Shown: piece by piece, positions 14,673 through 19,864 of the stretch
Position numbering within the stretch: the first letter of the stretch is position 1
Layout of the letters: every line of letters begins with the position of its first letter
From: JBBIIC01 sp037446725
GTDB taxonomy: Bacteria > Actinomycetota > Coriobacteriia > Anaerosomatales > SLCP01
Direction: 5' to 3'
Assembly (NCBI GenBank): GCA_037446725.1
Contig: JBBIIC010000031.1
Location: 1-19,864, forward strand
Length of the DNA stretch: 19,864 nucleotides
Translations under genes and position numbers: made by a program
Notes under the pieces: model-generated
What the model was told of the DNA's origin: nothing
Databases searched by the model: none
The model's input: the letters and a program-made list of their open reading frames with translations, nothing else

Positions 14673-14857
14673 GCGAGACTCCTTCGACGAGAGACGCCGT
14701 GCTCAGCGTGATCGCCCTGGTCGTGGTAGTGGCTCTGGTCGCTGCGGCGGCGATCATCGGCTTCCGCTACACCACCACACGCATCTCCCCGGGCCAGCCC
14801 GCGCCTTCCGCGTCGCACCCACAGTCGAACTGCACCTTCTGCCACATCGAGGGGTGA
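14669..14857 (+). CDS. 62-residue single-span membrane peptide ending in CxxCH
   Basis: This small protein overlaps the preceding flavoprotein stop as ATGA, so translation is probably coupled. It has an N-terminal tail (1-9), one strongly hydrophobic helix (about 10-32, Val/Ala-rich), a Pro/Ser-rich linker (39-53) and then C55-T-F-C58-H59 four residues from its end. CxxCH is the c-type heme attachment signature if exported; facing the cytoplasm, it could act as a dithiol or metal site. Flanking charges (R33 and R38 after the helix, slightly acidic N-terminus) do not settle orientation. There is no lipobox and no thioredoxin fold. I do not recognise a family. Membrane-anchored partner or substrate of the reductase is an inference from overlap alone. 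Confidence 0.7.
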   Translation: MSETPSTRDAVLSVIALVVVVALVAAAAIIGFRYTTTRISPGQPAPSASHPQSNCTFCHIEG

Positions 14858-14885
14858 GCGGCCGCTCGCGACAGTCGGGCGCCGT

Positions 14886-15728
14886 TCAGGGCAGAGCGGT
14901 CAGGACGACGGCGAGCATGGCGAGCGCAACCCCCGCCCGCTGCATGCCGACGAGCCGCTCCCCGAGAAACGTACGGGCGAGCAGCAGCGTCACGACCGGA
15001 TTCATGGCGCTGATCACCGAGACCACGGCAAGCGGCCCGATGCGCAGCGCGGAGATGAGCGCGACGTTGGCAAGCGCGTCGACCACGCCCGTACCGAGCG
15101 TCGGGACACGCGCGCCCGGCACGACGAGGTAGCGCCGGGCGCGCACCGCGGTCATCAGGCCGAGCAGCACGGTGGACACGGCCCTCGCTGAGACGAGCGG
15201 AACGAACCCGCTCCCGGGCCCCGCGAGCGAGTACGCGACCATCGTCGCCGAGAAGCCCACCCCTGCTGCAACGGCAAGCACGGTGGCTCGCATCGGCATC
15301 GCGGCCCTCGACTCGGTATCACCCGCGAAGCTCACTACGATCACGGCGACGAGCGCGAGCACGACGCCGATACCGGTCGCGGGCCTGAGCACCGTGCCGC
15401 TCGCCACGTCGTAGAGCGCGGGTAGCGCACCCGCGACCGCCGCCGTAAGCGGCGCGACGACGCTCATCCTCCCCCAGGCGAGCGCGGCGTACAGCGCGAC
15501 CACCGCCAGGCCTCCGGTGACGCCGGCCAGCCCGCCCCAGAGCGCATCGCGCGGCACCGCCCCGGGCGCCGGGAACAGGAGCGCACCGGCGCCGAGGACC
15601 AGCATGCCGACGAAGTGCGCGTTCGCGGTCACGGCGAGCGCGGCATCCCGGCGGCTTGCGATGCCGCCGATGAAGTTGCCGGTGCCGAAGCACAGGGCCG
15701 TGATGGCTGCCATGAGAACCGCGGACAT
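14886..15728 (-). CDS. EamA/DMT-family transporter
   Basis: A 280-residue integral membrane protein with about ten hydrophobic helices arranged as two EamA repeats (about 1-135 and 145-280). The first opens MSAVLMAAITALCFGTGNFIGG. The second ends with the typical IGPLAVVSVISAMNPVVTLLLARTFLGERL segment, the conserved Pro-Val-Thr and Gly-Glu-Arg pattern of the drug/metabolite transporter superfamily. Members usually export amino acids, metabolites or drugs; the substrate here is not predictable. The ATG at 15728 is preceded by AAAGGA at 11 bases, a little far. The frame is open further upstream to 15851, but that part overlaps the divergent azlC promoter and lacks hydrophobic character. It converges with the CxxCH peptide gene. 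Confidence 0.9.
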   Translation of the reverse strand: MSAVLMAAITALCFGTGNFIGGIASRRDAALAVTANAHFVGMLVLGAGALLFPAPGAVPRDALWGGLAGVTGGLAVVALYAALAWGRMSVVAPLTAAVAGALPALYDVASGTVLRPATGIGVVLALVAVIVVSFAGDTESRAAMPMRATVLAVAAGVGFSATMVAYSLAGPGSGFVPLVSARAVSTVLLGLMTAVRARRYLVVPGARVPTLGTGVVDALANVALISALRIGPLAVVSVISAMNPVVTLLLARTFLGERLVGMQRAGVALAMLAVVLTALP

Positions 15729-15762
15729 GGTGCGCAGCGTCCTTTCGCTGTGGTGCCCTGCA

Positions 15763-15805
15763 ATGGTAGCGCGCCTGCCAACCAGCCGCCCGCCCGTGCT
15801 ACCAT
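15763..15805. promoter_or_regulatory. Symmetric divergent promoter/operator candidate between the EamA gene and azlC
   Basis: ATGGTAGC (15763-15770) and GCTACCAT (15798-15805) form a perfect 8-bp inverted repeat with a 27-base spacer. Each arm reads TACCAT outward, a plausible -10 hexamer for the minus-strand EamA gene and the plus-strand azlC gene respectively. The right-hand copy has an extended TG. No good -35 hexamers are seen. It could equally be a regulator-binding dyad. Confidence 0.4.
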
Positions 15806-15833
15806 CGCGTATCCGCTCACCCGGAGGAGGACA

Positions 15834-16538
15834 GTGACCCGCACCACCCACAGCATGCTGGCCGGCTGTCGCGCCGTCGCACCGATCATCATCGGCATCG
15901 TGCCGTTCGGGCTGGTCGCCGGAGCTGCCGTGACGGCCGCAGGCTTCGGGCTCGCCGAGGCCATCGGCATGTCGCTGCTGGTAAACGCAGGTGCTTCTCA
16001 GATCGCGGCGACCGCGCTGTTCGCTGAGGGGGCACCGCTCCTGGTCACCGTGGGCACGGCCCTCGTGATCAACGCCCGCATGTTCATCTATGGCACCTCG
16101 ATCGCACCGGTACTAGTACCAGAGGCGGGCCGGTGGCTGGGCGTCCTCGGCCACCCACTTGTCGACCAGAGCTACGCCGTGACCATGACCGAGGGGCGGT
16201 ATCGCGACGACGTCTCGGTGGTGCCGTACTACGTCGGGTCGTGGCTCGTGCTCGCCATCATCTGGCAGATCTCGAACATCGCCGGGGCGCTGGCCGGATC
16301 GTTCGTGCCGACCTCGTGGTCGCTCGACTTCGCAGTGCCGCTCGTCTTCCTCGCGATGCTCATCCCCGCGCTGAAATTCCGGGCCGATGTGGAGGCCGCC
16401 ATCGCCACCGCGATCGCCGCGGCCGTCCTCGTGCCGCTCCTGCCGATGCAGACCGGGCTCATCGCCGCGATCTTCATCGGCATGGTGTGGGGCGCGACCC
16501 GGCACCACGAGCACCCGGCCGTCGAGGTGGACGAGTGA
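15834..16538 (+). CDS. azlC: AzlC-family branched-chain amino-acid exporter, large subunit
   Basis: A 234-residue membrane protein with about five to seven helices. The AzlC hallmarks are GIVPFGLVAGAAVTAAGF near the start, LVNAGASQIAATALFAEGAP, VINARMFIYGTSIAP and LVDQSYAVTM. With AzlD it exports branched-chain amino acids and analogues (as known for AzlCD and BrnFE). I chose GTG at 15834, which has a GGAGGAGG ribosome site about 3-10 bases upstream; the longer open frame lacks a better signal. It overlaps azlD by 4 bp (GTGA). Next to the divergent EamA gene, it makes a small export locus. No regulator gene (Lrp-like) is adjacent. Confidence 0.93.
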   Translation: MTRTTHSMLAGCRAVAPIIIGIVPFGLVAGAAVTAAGFGLAEAIGMSLLVNAGASQIAATALFAEGAPLLVTVGTALVINARMFIYGTSIAPVLVPEAGRWLGVLGHPLVDQSYAVTMTEGRYRDDVSVVPYYVGSWLVLAIIWQISNIAGALAGSFVPTSWSLDFAVPLVFLAMLIPALKFRADVEAAIATAIAAAVLVPLLPMQTGLIAAIFIGMVWGATRHHEHPAVEVDE

Positions 16539-16870
16539 GCGCTCAGTCCTCGTTCTGGGTCGTCATCCTCGCACTTGCAGCGGGGACGTTCCTGTTGCGT
16601 AGCCTGCCGTTGTGGCTCCACGGGCGCACGCCGGCGCCCCGCTGGCTCGAGCGGCTGCTGCGGCACGTGCCAGCCGCCGCACTGACCGCGCTCGTCGTGC
16701 CGGCATCGCTGTATACGAAGACGAACGGCGCGTACGAGGTCGCTCCGGCTCGCATCATCGCCGCGTCCGTCGCGTTGGTCGTTGCGTGGAAGACCCGCAA
16801 CATGCTCTGGACGCTGGTCGCCGGCATGGCGGCGCTGTGGGTCGCGCAAGCCGCAATCTCGATGGGCTGA
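16535..16870 (+). CDS. azlD: AzlD-family branched-chain amino-acid exporter, small subunit
   Basis: A 111-residue protein with four hydrophobic segments. It carries the family motif TFLLRSLPLWLHGR near the N-terminus, then RLLRHVPAAALTALVVPASLY and KTRNMLWTLVAGMAALW. It is the small partner of AzlC in the amino-acid exporter. The start is GTG at 16535 within the azlC stop (GTGA), which indicates translational coupling; the upstream open frame is a shadow of azlC. Length and order are as usual for azlCD pairs. Confidence 0.93.
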   Translation: MSAQSSFWVVILALAAGTFLLRSLPLWLHGRTPAPRWLERLLRHVPAAALTALVVPASLYTKTNGAYEVAPARIIAASVALVVAWKTRNMLWTLVAGMAALWVAQAAISMG

Positions 16871-16905
16871 GGGTCCTCCACGGCGCCCTGACGCATGACC
16901 AAGGC

Positions 16906-16934
16906 ATTCAGAATGTCAGACAGTCTGATATACT
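16906..16934 (+). promoter_or_regulatory. Promoter with palindromic operator for the AbrB-PIN toxin-antitoxin pair
   Basis: TATACT (16929-16934) is a good -10. TTCAGA (16908-16913) is a possible -35 at a tight 15-base spacing. Between them is a perfect palindrome TCAGACAGTCTGA (16916-16928), abutting the -10. A DNA-binding antitoxin sitting here would block polymerase, the usual autoregulation of such pairs. The transcript would start near 16941, just before the ribosome site. Confidence 0.65.
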
Positions 16935-16956
16935 GAGCATGATGGAGGTGGTGGCA

Positions 16957-17250
16957 ATGACCGAGTATGTACGCGTCGGCAAACGGGGGACCGTGGTGAT
17001 ACCGGCCGAGACCCGGCGCAATTTCGGCCTTAGTGAAGGCGAAATGCTGGTGATGGAGGAGCGGTCGGACGGCCTGCTGCTTAAGCCGGTACGCGCCTAT
17101 GAAGTCGAGATCTATACTCCAGAGCGCCGTGCCGAGTTCCTCCTCAACAACGCGGTAACCGCACACGAGTACGACGAGGCACTGGACGAGGTGAGGTCGA
17201 TGGGCCTCGAGCCAGACGCCATCCCGCACCAGCGCCGGCCGAGTTCGTAG
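16957..17250 (+). CDS. AbrB/MazE-type (SpoVT-AbrB domain) antitoxin
   Basis: A 97-residue protein. The N-terminal swapped-hairpin DNA-binding domain reads EYVRVGKRGTVVIPAETRRN then GLSEGEMLVMEE and LLLKPV (3-45), the classical AbrB pattern. The C-terminal part (47-97), rich in acidic residues and with HEYDEALDEV, probably wraps the toxin. I chose ATG at 16957 because GGAGGTG lies 6-12 bases upstream; two ATGs at 16940 and 16943 lie on or before that site. It ends one base before the PIN toxin start, so the two are coupled. A palindromic operator lies in its promoter. It is expected to neutralise the toxin and repress the operon. Confidence 0.9.
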   Translation: MTEYVRVGKRGTVVIPAETRRNFGLSEGEMLVMEERSDGLLLKPVRAYEVEIYTPERRAEFLLNNAVTAHEYDEALDEVRSMGLEPDAIPHQRRPSS

Positions 17251-17251
17251 T

Positions 17252-17647
17252 GTGGACCGGGTCTTTCTCGACGCCAACGTGCTCGTCTCCGCGGCGCTGA
17301 AGCCCGACTCGGTCCTGCACGAACTCTGGGAACGCCCGGGCATCCGGCTGCTGGGCTCACCGCACGTACTGGCCGAGGTTCGTAGGAATGTGGCGGGCGA
17401 ATCCGAGGTCGAGCGCCTCGAGGAGCTTCTCGCGTTTGTCGCCGTCCTGCCCGCCGAGCCGGCGGACTTCCCGATCGATGACGATCCCGGGCTGCCGGCC
17501 AAGGACCGACCGGTTCTGCTCGCAGCGATCGTCACGGGAGCCGACTACTTGCTCACCGGCGATGCGAGCCACTTCGGCGGGTACTTCGGCCGGACCGTTG
17601 CCGGCATTCGGATCGCCCGTCCGGGCGAATACCTCCGCGAGCGCTAA
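17252..17647 (+). CDS. PIN-domain ribonuclease toxin (VapC-like)
   Basis: A 131-residue PIN-fold nuclease. Catalytic acidic residues are visible: D7 in VFLDANVLVSA, E42 in LAEVRRN, D85 in AKDRPVLLAA and D98/D104 in GADYLLTGDASHF. The LLTGDASHF end with GIRIARPGEYL is common in this PIN group. It would cleave RNA (often tRNA or rRNA) when the antitoxin is lost; the target here is unknown. The start is GTG at 17252, two bases after the antitoxin TAG, with no separate ribosome site, so translation depends on coupling. It converges on typA with an 18-base gap. Confidence 0.9.
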   Translation: MDRVFLDANVLVSAALKPDSVLHELWERPGIRLLGSPHVLAEVRRNVAGESEVERLEELLAFVAVLPAEPADFPIDDDPGLPAKDRPVLLAAIVTGADYLLTGDASHFGGYFGRTVAGIRIARPGEYLRER

Positions 17648-17665
17648 GCCACCCGCCCCACACCC

Positions 17666-19312
17666 CTACGCCTTCGCGCGCTTCGACGCCTTCTTGCGGT
17701 CGCTCTCGTTGAGGATGCGCTTGCGCAGNNNNNNNNNNNNNNNNNNNNNNNNNNNNNNNNNNNNNNNNNNNNNNNNNNNNNNNNNNNNNNNNNNNNNNNN
17801 NNNNNNNNNNNNNNNNNNNNNNNNNNNNGCCTTGTCGGTGGACATCGCGATGAGCGAGCCGTTGATGCGCCCGCCAAGCTCGCCGCGGTACGGCCCGTAC
17901 TCGCTGAAGTGGTGGAAGAGCGTGGCTTCACCGCGCGTGCCGTTGAGGATGCGGGTGCGCAGCCCCATCACGCCGCGGCTCGGGATGCGGAACTCGAGGT
18001 GCACGTGCTCGTCGCGCTGCACCATGTCGACCATCTCGCCGCCTGCCGAGCCGAAGATCTCGATGACCTTGCCGGCGTACTCGCTCGGCACGTCCACGAC
18101 CGCCTGCTCGATGGGCTCGAGGGTCGTGCCGTCTTCCTTCTTGTAGATGACCTGCGGGCGGCCGACCTGGAACTCGTAGCCCTCGCGGCGCATCGTCTCC
18201 ATGAGCACCGAAAGGTGCAACACCCCGCGGCCGGCAACCTCCATGCCGTCCTTGTCCGGCGTCTCGGCGATGCGCATCGAGATGTTGGACTCGGCCTCGC
18301 GAAGCAGGCGCTCCTTGAGCTGGCGTCCGCCTACGATATCGCCGTCCTGGCCGACGAGCGGGCTCGTGTTCGCCGAGAAGACGACCGACATCGTCGGCTC
18401 CTCGACGTGGATGGGGTCGAGCTGGACCGGCGCGATACGGCAGGTGAACATATCGCCGATGTCGGCGTCCTCGACCCCCACGACCGCGACCACGTCACCC
18501 GCATGGACCTCGGCGGCCTCTTCGCGGCCGAGCGCCTCGAAGGTGTAGAGCTGCTTGGCGTTTGCCTCGTAACGCGAGCCGTCGTTCTTGATGACGAGGA
18601 TGCGGTCGCCGGTGCGAAGCGTGCCCGAGAACACGCGCCCGATGGCGATGCGCCCGACGAAGCTCGAGTAGTCGATGGTGCAGACCTGCATGGCGACCGG
18701 CCCGGTGACGTCGACGTCGGGAGCAGGGATATGCTCGAGGACCGCGTCAAGGAGCGGCACCATGTCGTCGTTCGTGCCGTCAGGCTCGGTGCGGGCGTAG
18801 CCGTTTACGGCGCTCGCGTAGATGATCGGGAAGTCGAGCTGCGCGTCGTCGGCACCGAGCTCGACCATGAGGTCGAAGACCGCGTCGACGACCTCGTCGG
18901 GCCGGGCGCCGGGCCGATCGATCTTGTTGATGACGACCATCGGCTTCAGTCCGTGTTCGAGAGCGTGCCGCAAGACGAAGCGCGTCTGGGGCATGGGCCC
19001 CTCGAAGGCGTCGACGATGAGCAGGACGCCGTCGGCCATCTTGAGCACCCGCTCGACCTCACCGCCGAAATCCGCGTGGCCCGGCGTGTCGATGACGTTG
19101 ATCTTGGTGTCACGCCAGCGGATGGAGATGTTCTTCGCGAGGATGGTGATGCCGCGCTCGCGCTCCTGGTCGCCTGAGTCGAGCACGCGCTCGGCCACTT
19201 GCTGGTTCTCGCGAAAGACCTGCGTGGCCTGAAGCAGCCGGTCCACGAGTGTGGTCTTGCCGTGGTCGACGTGCGCGATGATGGCGATGTTGCGGACATC
19301 GTTCTGGAGCAT
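17666..19312 (-). CDS. typA: Ribosome-associated GTPase TypA/BipA, interrupted by an assembly gap
   Basis: A translational GTPase of the EF-G class that binds 70S ribosomes and aids growth under cold and stress. Motifs are G1 AHVDHGKT (13-20), G2 RGITI (53-57), G3 DTPGH (75-79) and G4 NKID (129-132). The EF-G-like domains III and V follow (VAGRGVLHLSVLMETMRREGYEF and SRGVMGLRTRILNGTRGEA). The sequence breaks after NGSLIAMSTDK at 100 N and resumes at LRKRILNESDRKK. Only about 514 real residues are present, against about 605-615 in the family. About 90 residues of the BipA-specific C-terminal domain are therefore hidden, and the 100 N is not the true gap length. The ATG at 19312 has AGGGA upstream. 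It is downstream of the cold-shock gene, separated by a hairpin. The gene is presumably intact in the organism. Confidence 0.96.
   Translation of the reverse strand: MLQNDVRNIAIIAHVDHGKTTLVDRLLQATQVFRENQQVAERVLDSGDQERERGITILAKNISIRWRDTKINVIDTPGHADFGGEVERVLKMADGVLLIVDAFEGPMPQTRFVLRHALEHGLKPMVVINKIDRPGARPDEVVDAVFDLMVELGADDAQLDFPIIYASAVNGYARTEPDGTNDDMVPLLDAVLEHIPAPDVDVTGPVAMQVCTIDYSSFVGRIAIGRVFSGTLRTGDRILVIKNDGSRYEANAKQLYTFEALGREEAAEVHAGDVVAVVGVEDADIGDMFTCRIAPVQLDPIHVEEPTMSVVFSANTSPLVGQDGDIVGGRQLKERLLREAESNISMRIAETPDKDGMEVAGRGVLHLSVLMETMRREGYEFQVGRPQVIYKKEDGTTLEPIEQAVVDVPSEYAGKVIEIFGSAGGEMVDMVQRDEHVHLEFRIPSRGVMGLRTRILNGTRGEATLFHHFSEYGPYRGELGGRINGSLIAMSTDKXXXXXXXXXXXXXXXXXXXXXXXXXXXXXXXXXXLRKRILNESDRKKASKRAKA
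17729..17828. other. Assembly gap of exactly 100 N inside typA
   Basis: The run is exactly 100 unknown bases, the usual placeholder for a gap of unknown size. The flanking typA frames happen to agree across it, but about 90 family residues fall in a space for about 33. The real distance is therefore probably nearer 270-300 bases. Confidence 0.95.
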
Positions 19313-19348
19313 GGGTTCCCTATCCTCTCGGCGCGTGCGCCTGACACA

Positions 19349-19384
19349 GCGAGGCCCCGCTCCCCGAGGGGGGCAGGACCTCGC
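19349..19384 (-). terminator. Hairpin between the cold-shock gene and typA
   Basis: On the minus strand GCGAGGTCC (19376-19384) pairs with GGGCCTCGC (19349-19357) over 9 bp including one U-G pair, with a smaller C-run/G-run hairpin possible in the loop. It lies about 50 bases past the cold-shock stop and about 36 before typA. No U-tract follows, so termination may be partial. Confidence 0.5.
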
Positions 19385-19432
19385 GTACTCAGCCTCTGTC
19401 AGCGGTCGTGACGCCCGCCTTCGGCCAGGTGA

Positions 19433-19636
19433 TTAGAGCTTGCGGACGTTGCTCGCCTGCAGCTTGCCGTTCTGGCCGGTCGTGATCTCGAAGGAGACAG
19501 CCTGGCCCTCGTCGAGAGTCTTGAAACCCTCGGTCTGGATCTCGCTGTAGTGGACGAAGACGTCGTCGCCGTCGTCGTGCGAGATGAAGCCGTAACCCTT
19601 GTCAGCGTTGAACCACTTAACGGTACCTTCAGCCAT
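19433..19636 (-). CDS. Cold-shock domain protein (CspA family)
   Basis: A 67-residue single-domain nucleic-acid chaperone. The RNP1 motif is KGYGFIS and RNP2 is VFVHYSEI, after the usual MAEGTVKWFNADKGYGF opening; the tail TTGQNGKLQASNVRKL is typical. It binds single-stranded RNA/DNA and helps translation in the cold or as a general RNA chaperone. I chose ATG at 19636 (family length, MAEG start). An ATG 12 bases upstream at 19648 (MSKN) is possible, but its ribosome site would touch the start codon, whereas AAAGGA lies 11 bases before 19636. The open frame to 19747 is leader. It has a strong promoter and a leader of about 130 bases, typical of cold-regulated csp genes. Confidence 0.95.
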   Translation of the reverse strand: MAEGTVKWFNADKGYGFISHDDGDDVFVHYSEIQTEGFKTLDEGQAVSFEITTGQNGKLQASNVRKL

Positions 19637-19655
19637 GTTCTTACTCATCCTTTCA

Positions 19656-19723
19656 CCCCAACCTGGGGCAAAACAAAGCGGCCTACCCTGTTCTCCGTTC
19701 CCTGCGTTGTCACGATACGCAGG
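19656..19723 (-). promoter_or_regulatory. Structured 5' leader of the cold-shock gene
   Basis: Two hairpins are visible in the minus-strand transcript. CCTGCGT with ACGCAGG (19717-19723 and 19701-19707) forms a perfect 7-bp stem with a 9-base loop. CCCCA with TGGGG (19664-19668 and 19656-19660) forms a 5-bp stem ending a few bases before the AAAGGA ribosome site. Temperature-dependent control of translation is plausible by analogy with csp leaders. Confidence 0.45.
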
Positions 19724-19775
19724 TGGAGGGGCACGCCGCGAATCCATGGACCACCACGTGTGGCCCTAGCAAGGC

Positions 19776-19804
19776 AGTATAGGCGAGCCCAGAGCCCGTG
19801 TCCA
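19776..19804 (-). promoter_or_regulatory. Near-consensus sigma-A promoter of the cold-shock gene
   Basis: On the minus strand TGGACA (19799-19804, 5 of 6) and TATACT (19776-19781, 5 of 6) are separated by exactly 17 bases. It is the best promoter in the window. Transcription would start near 19769, leaving a leader of about 130 bases. Confidence 0.75.
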
Positions 19805-19814
19805 GCGACCGAGT

Positions 19815-19863
19815 TGCCTCAAAAAGAATGTACTCGAAACCGATTCGATGCCTCAGAAAAAGA
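19815..19863. repeat. Short imperfect direct repeat at the right edge
   Basis: TGCCTCAAAAAGA (19815-19827) recurs as TGCCTCAGAAAAAGA (19849-19863). Between them TCGAA and TTCGA (19834-19838, 19844-19848) form a small dyad. The stretch is much more AT-rich than the rest and lies upstream of the csp promoter. It could be an upstream activating region or the end of a neighbouring unit; too little is visible to decide. Confidence 0.3.
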
Positions 19864-19864
19864 G

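Noticed and set aside
14669..14857. Small peptide as a thioredoxin
   Set aside because: Despite C-x2-C, it is far too short for the thioredoxin fold, the motif is at the extreme C-terminus and most of it is a membrane helix.
14856..14867. Self-complementary GAGCGGCCGCTC after the CxxCH gene as a terminator
   Set aside because: It is a perfect palindrome with no loop and no U-tract, so it cannot form a good hairpin without losing pairs; probably chance in GC-rich DNA.
17909..19177. 422-codon open frame antisense to typA
   Set aside because: It is a shadow of typA, with His/Asp/Val/Leu/Arg-biased composition and no motif. typA has all GTPase motifs on the other strand.
19637..19747. N-terminal extension of the cold-shock protein
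   Set aside because: The cold-shock family is 65-70 residues and starts at MAEG-type sequence. The extension falls in the predicted transcribed leader and contains its hairpins.
1..19864. CRISPR arrays, tRNA/rRNA genes, insertion sequences or prophage genes
   Set aside because: No regularly spaced repeats, no tRNA-like cloverleaf, no transposase or integrase frame was recognised. The only stable RNA gene seen is the SRP RNA.

Overview
This is a GC-rich window with dense coding. Genes overlap by 4 bp or are closely packed, and GTG starts are common. It most resembles an actinobacterial chromosome, possibly an anaerobic Coriobacteriia-like lineage. That placement rests on the SRP RNA-dnaX-ybaB-recR block lying near lysC, on the many GTG starts, and on the fragment of a ferredoxin-dependent oxoacid oxidoreductase; it is inference, not proof. 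A run of exactly 100 N inside typA shows the sequence is a draft scaffold. Apart from that gap, no stretch longer than about 300 bases lacks a gene.

Left part (1-5460, minus strand): 4.5S SRP RNA (ffs), dnaX, ybaB and recR form a DNA replication/repair block. It is followed by a short relic of a pyruvate/2-oxoacid:ferredoxin oxidoreductase beta-subunit tail and by a strong hairpin terminator. A promoter overlapping that hairpin then drives a membrane HAMP-GAF-HD-GYP protein (predicted c-di-GMP phosphodiesterase). The 5' part of aspartate kinase (lysC) runs off the left edge.

Middle (5539-10307, plus strand): a bacterial aeRF1-like (baeRF) protein, a DUF202 membrane protein, a DUF2177 membrane protein with a notably structured leader, and a large PAS-PAS-PAS-GGDEF-EAL protein. 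The last has an intact cyclase motif but several substitutions in its EAL domain.

Right-middle (10360-14857): a minus-strand operon psuK-psuG-mgtE (pseudouridine breakdown and a Mg2+ channel). Divergent from it is a thioredoxin-reductase-like flavoprotein, translationally coupled to a 62-residue single-span peptide that ends in CxxCH. This pair is the most unusual unit in the window.

Right (14886-19864): an EamA transporter divergent from azlC-azlD (branched-chain amino-acid export). Next comes a compact AbrB-type antitoxin/PIN toxin pair with a palindromic operator in its promoter. Converging on it is typA/bipA, interrupted by the assembly gap. Last is a cold-shock protein gene with a near-consensus promoter and a long structured 5' leader.
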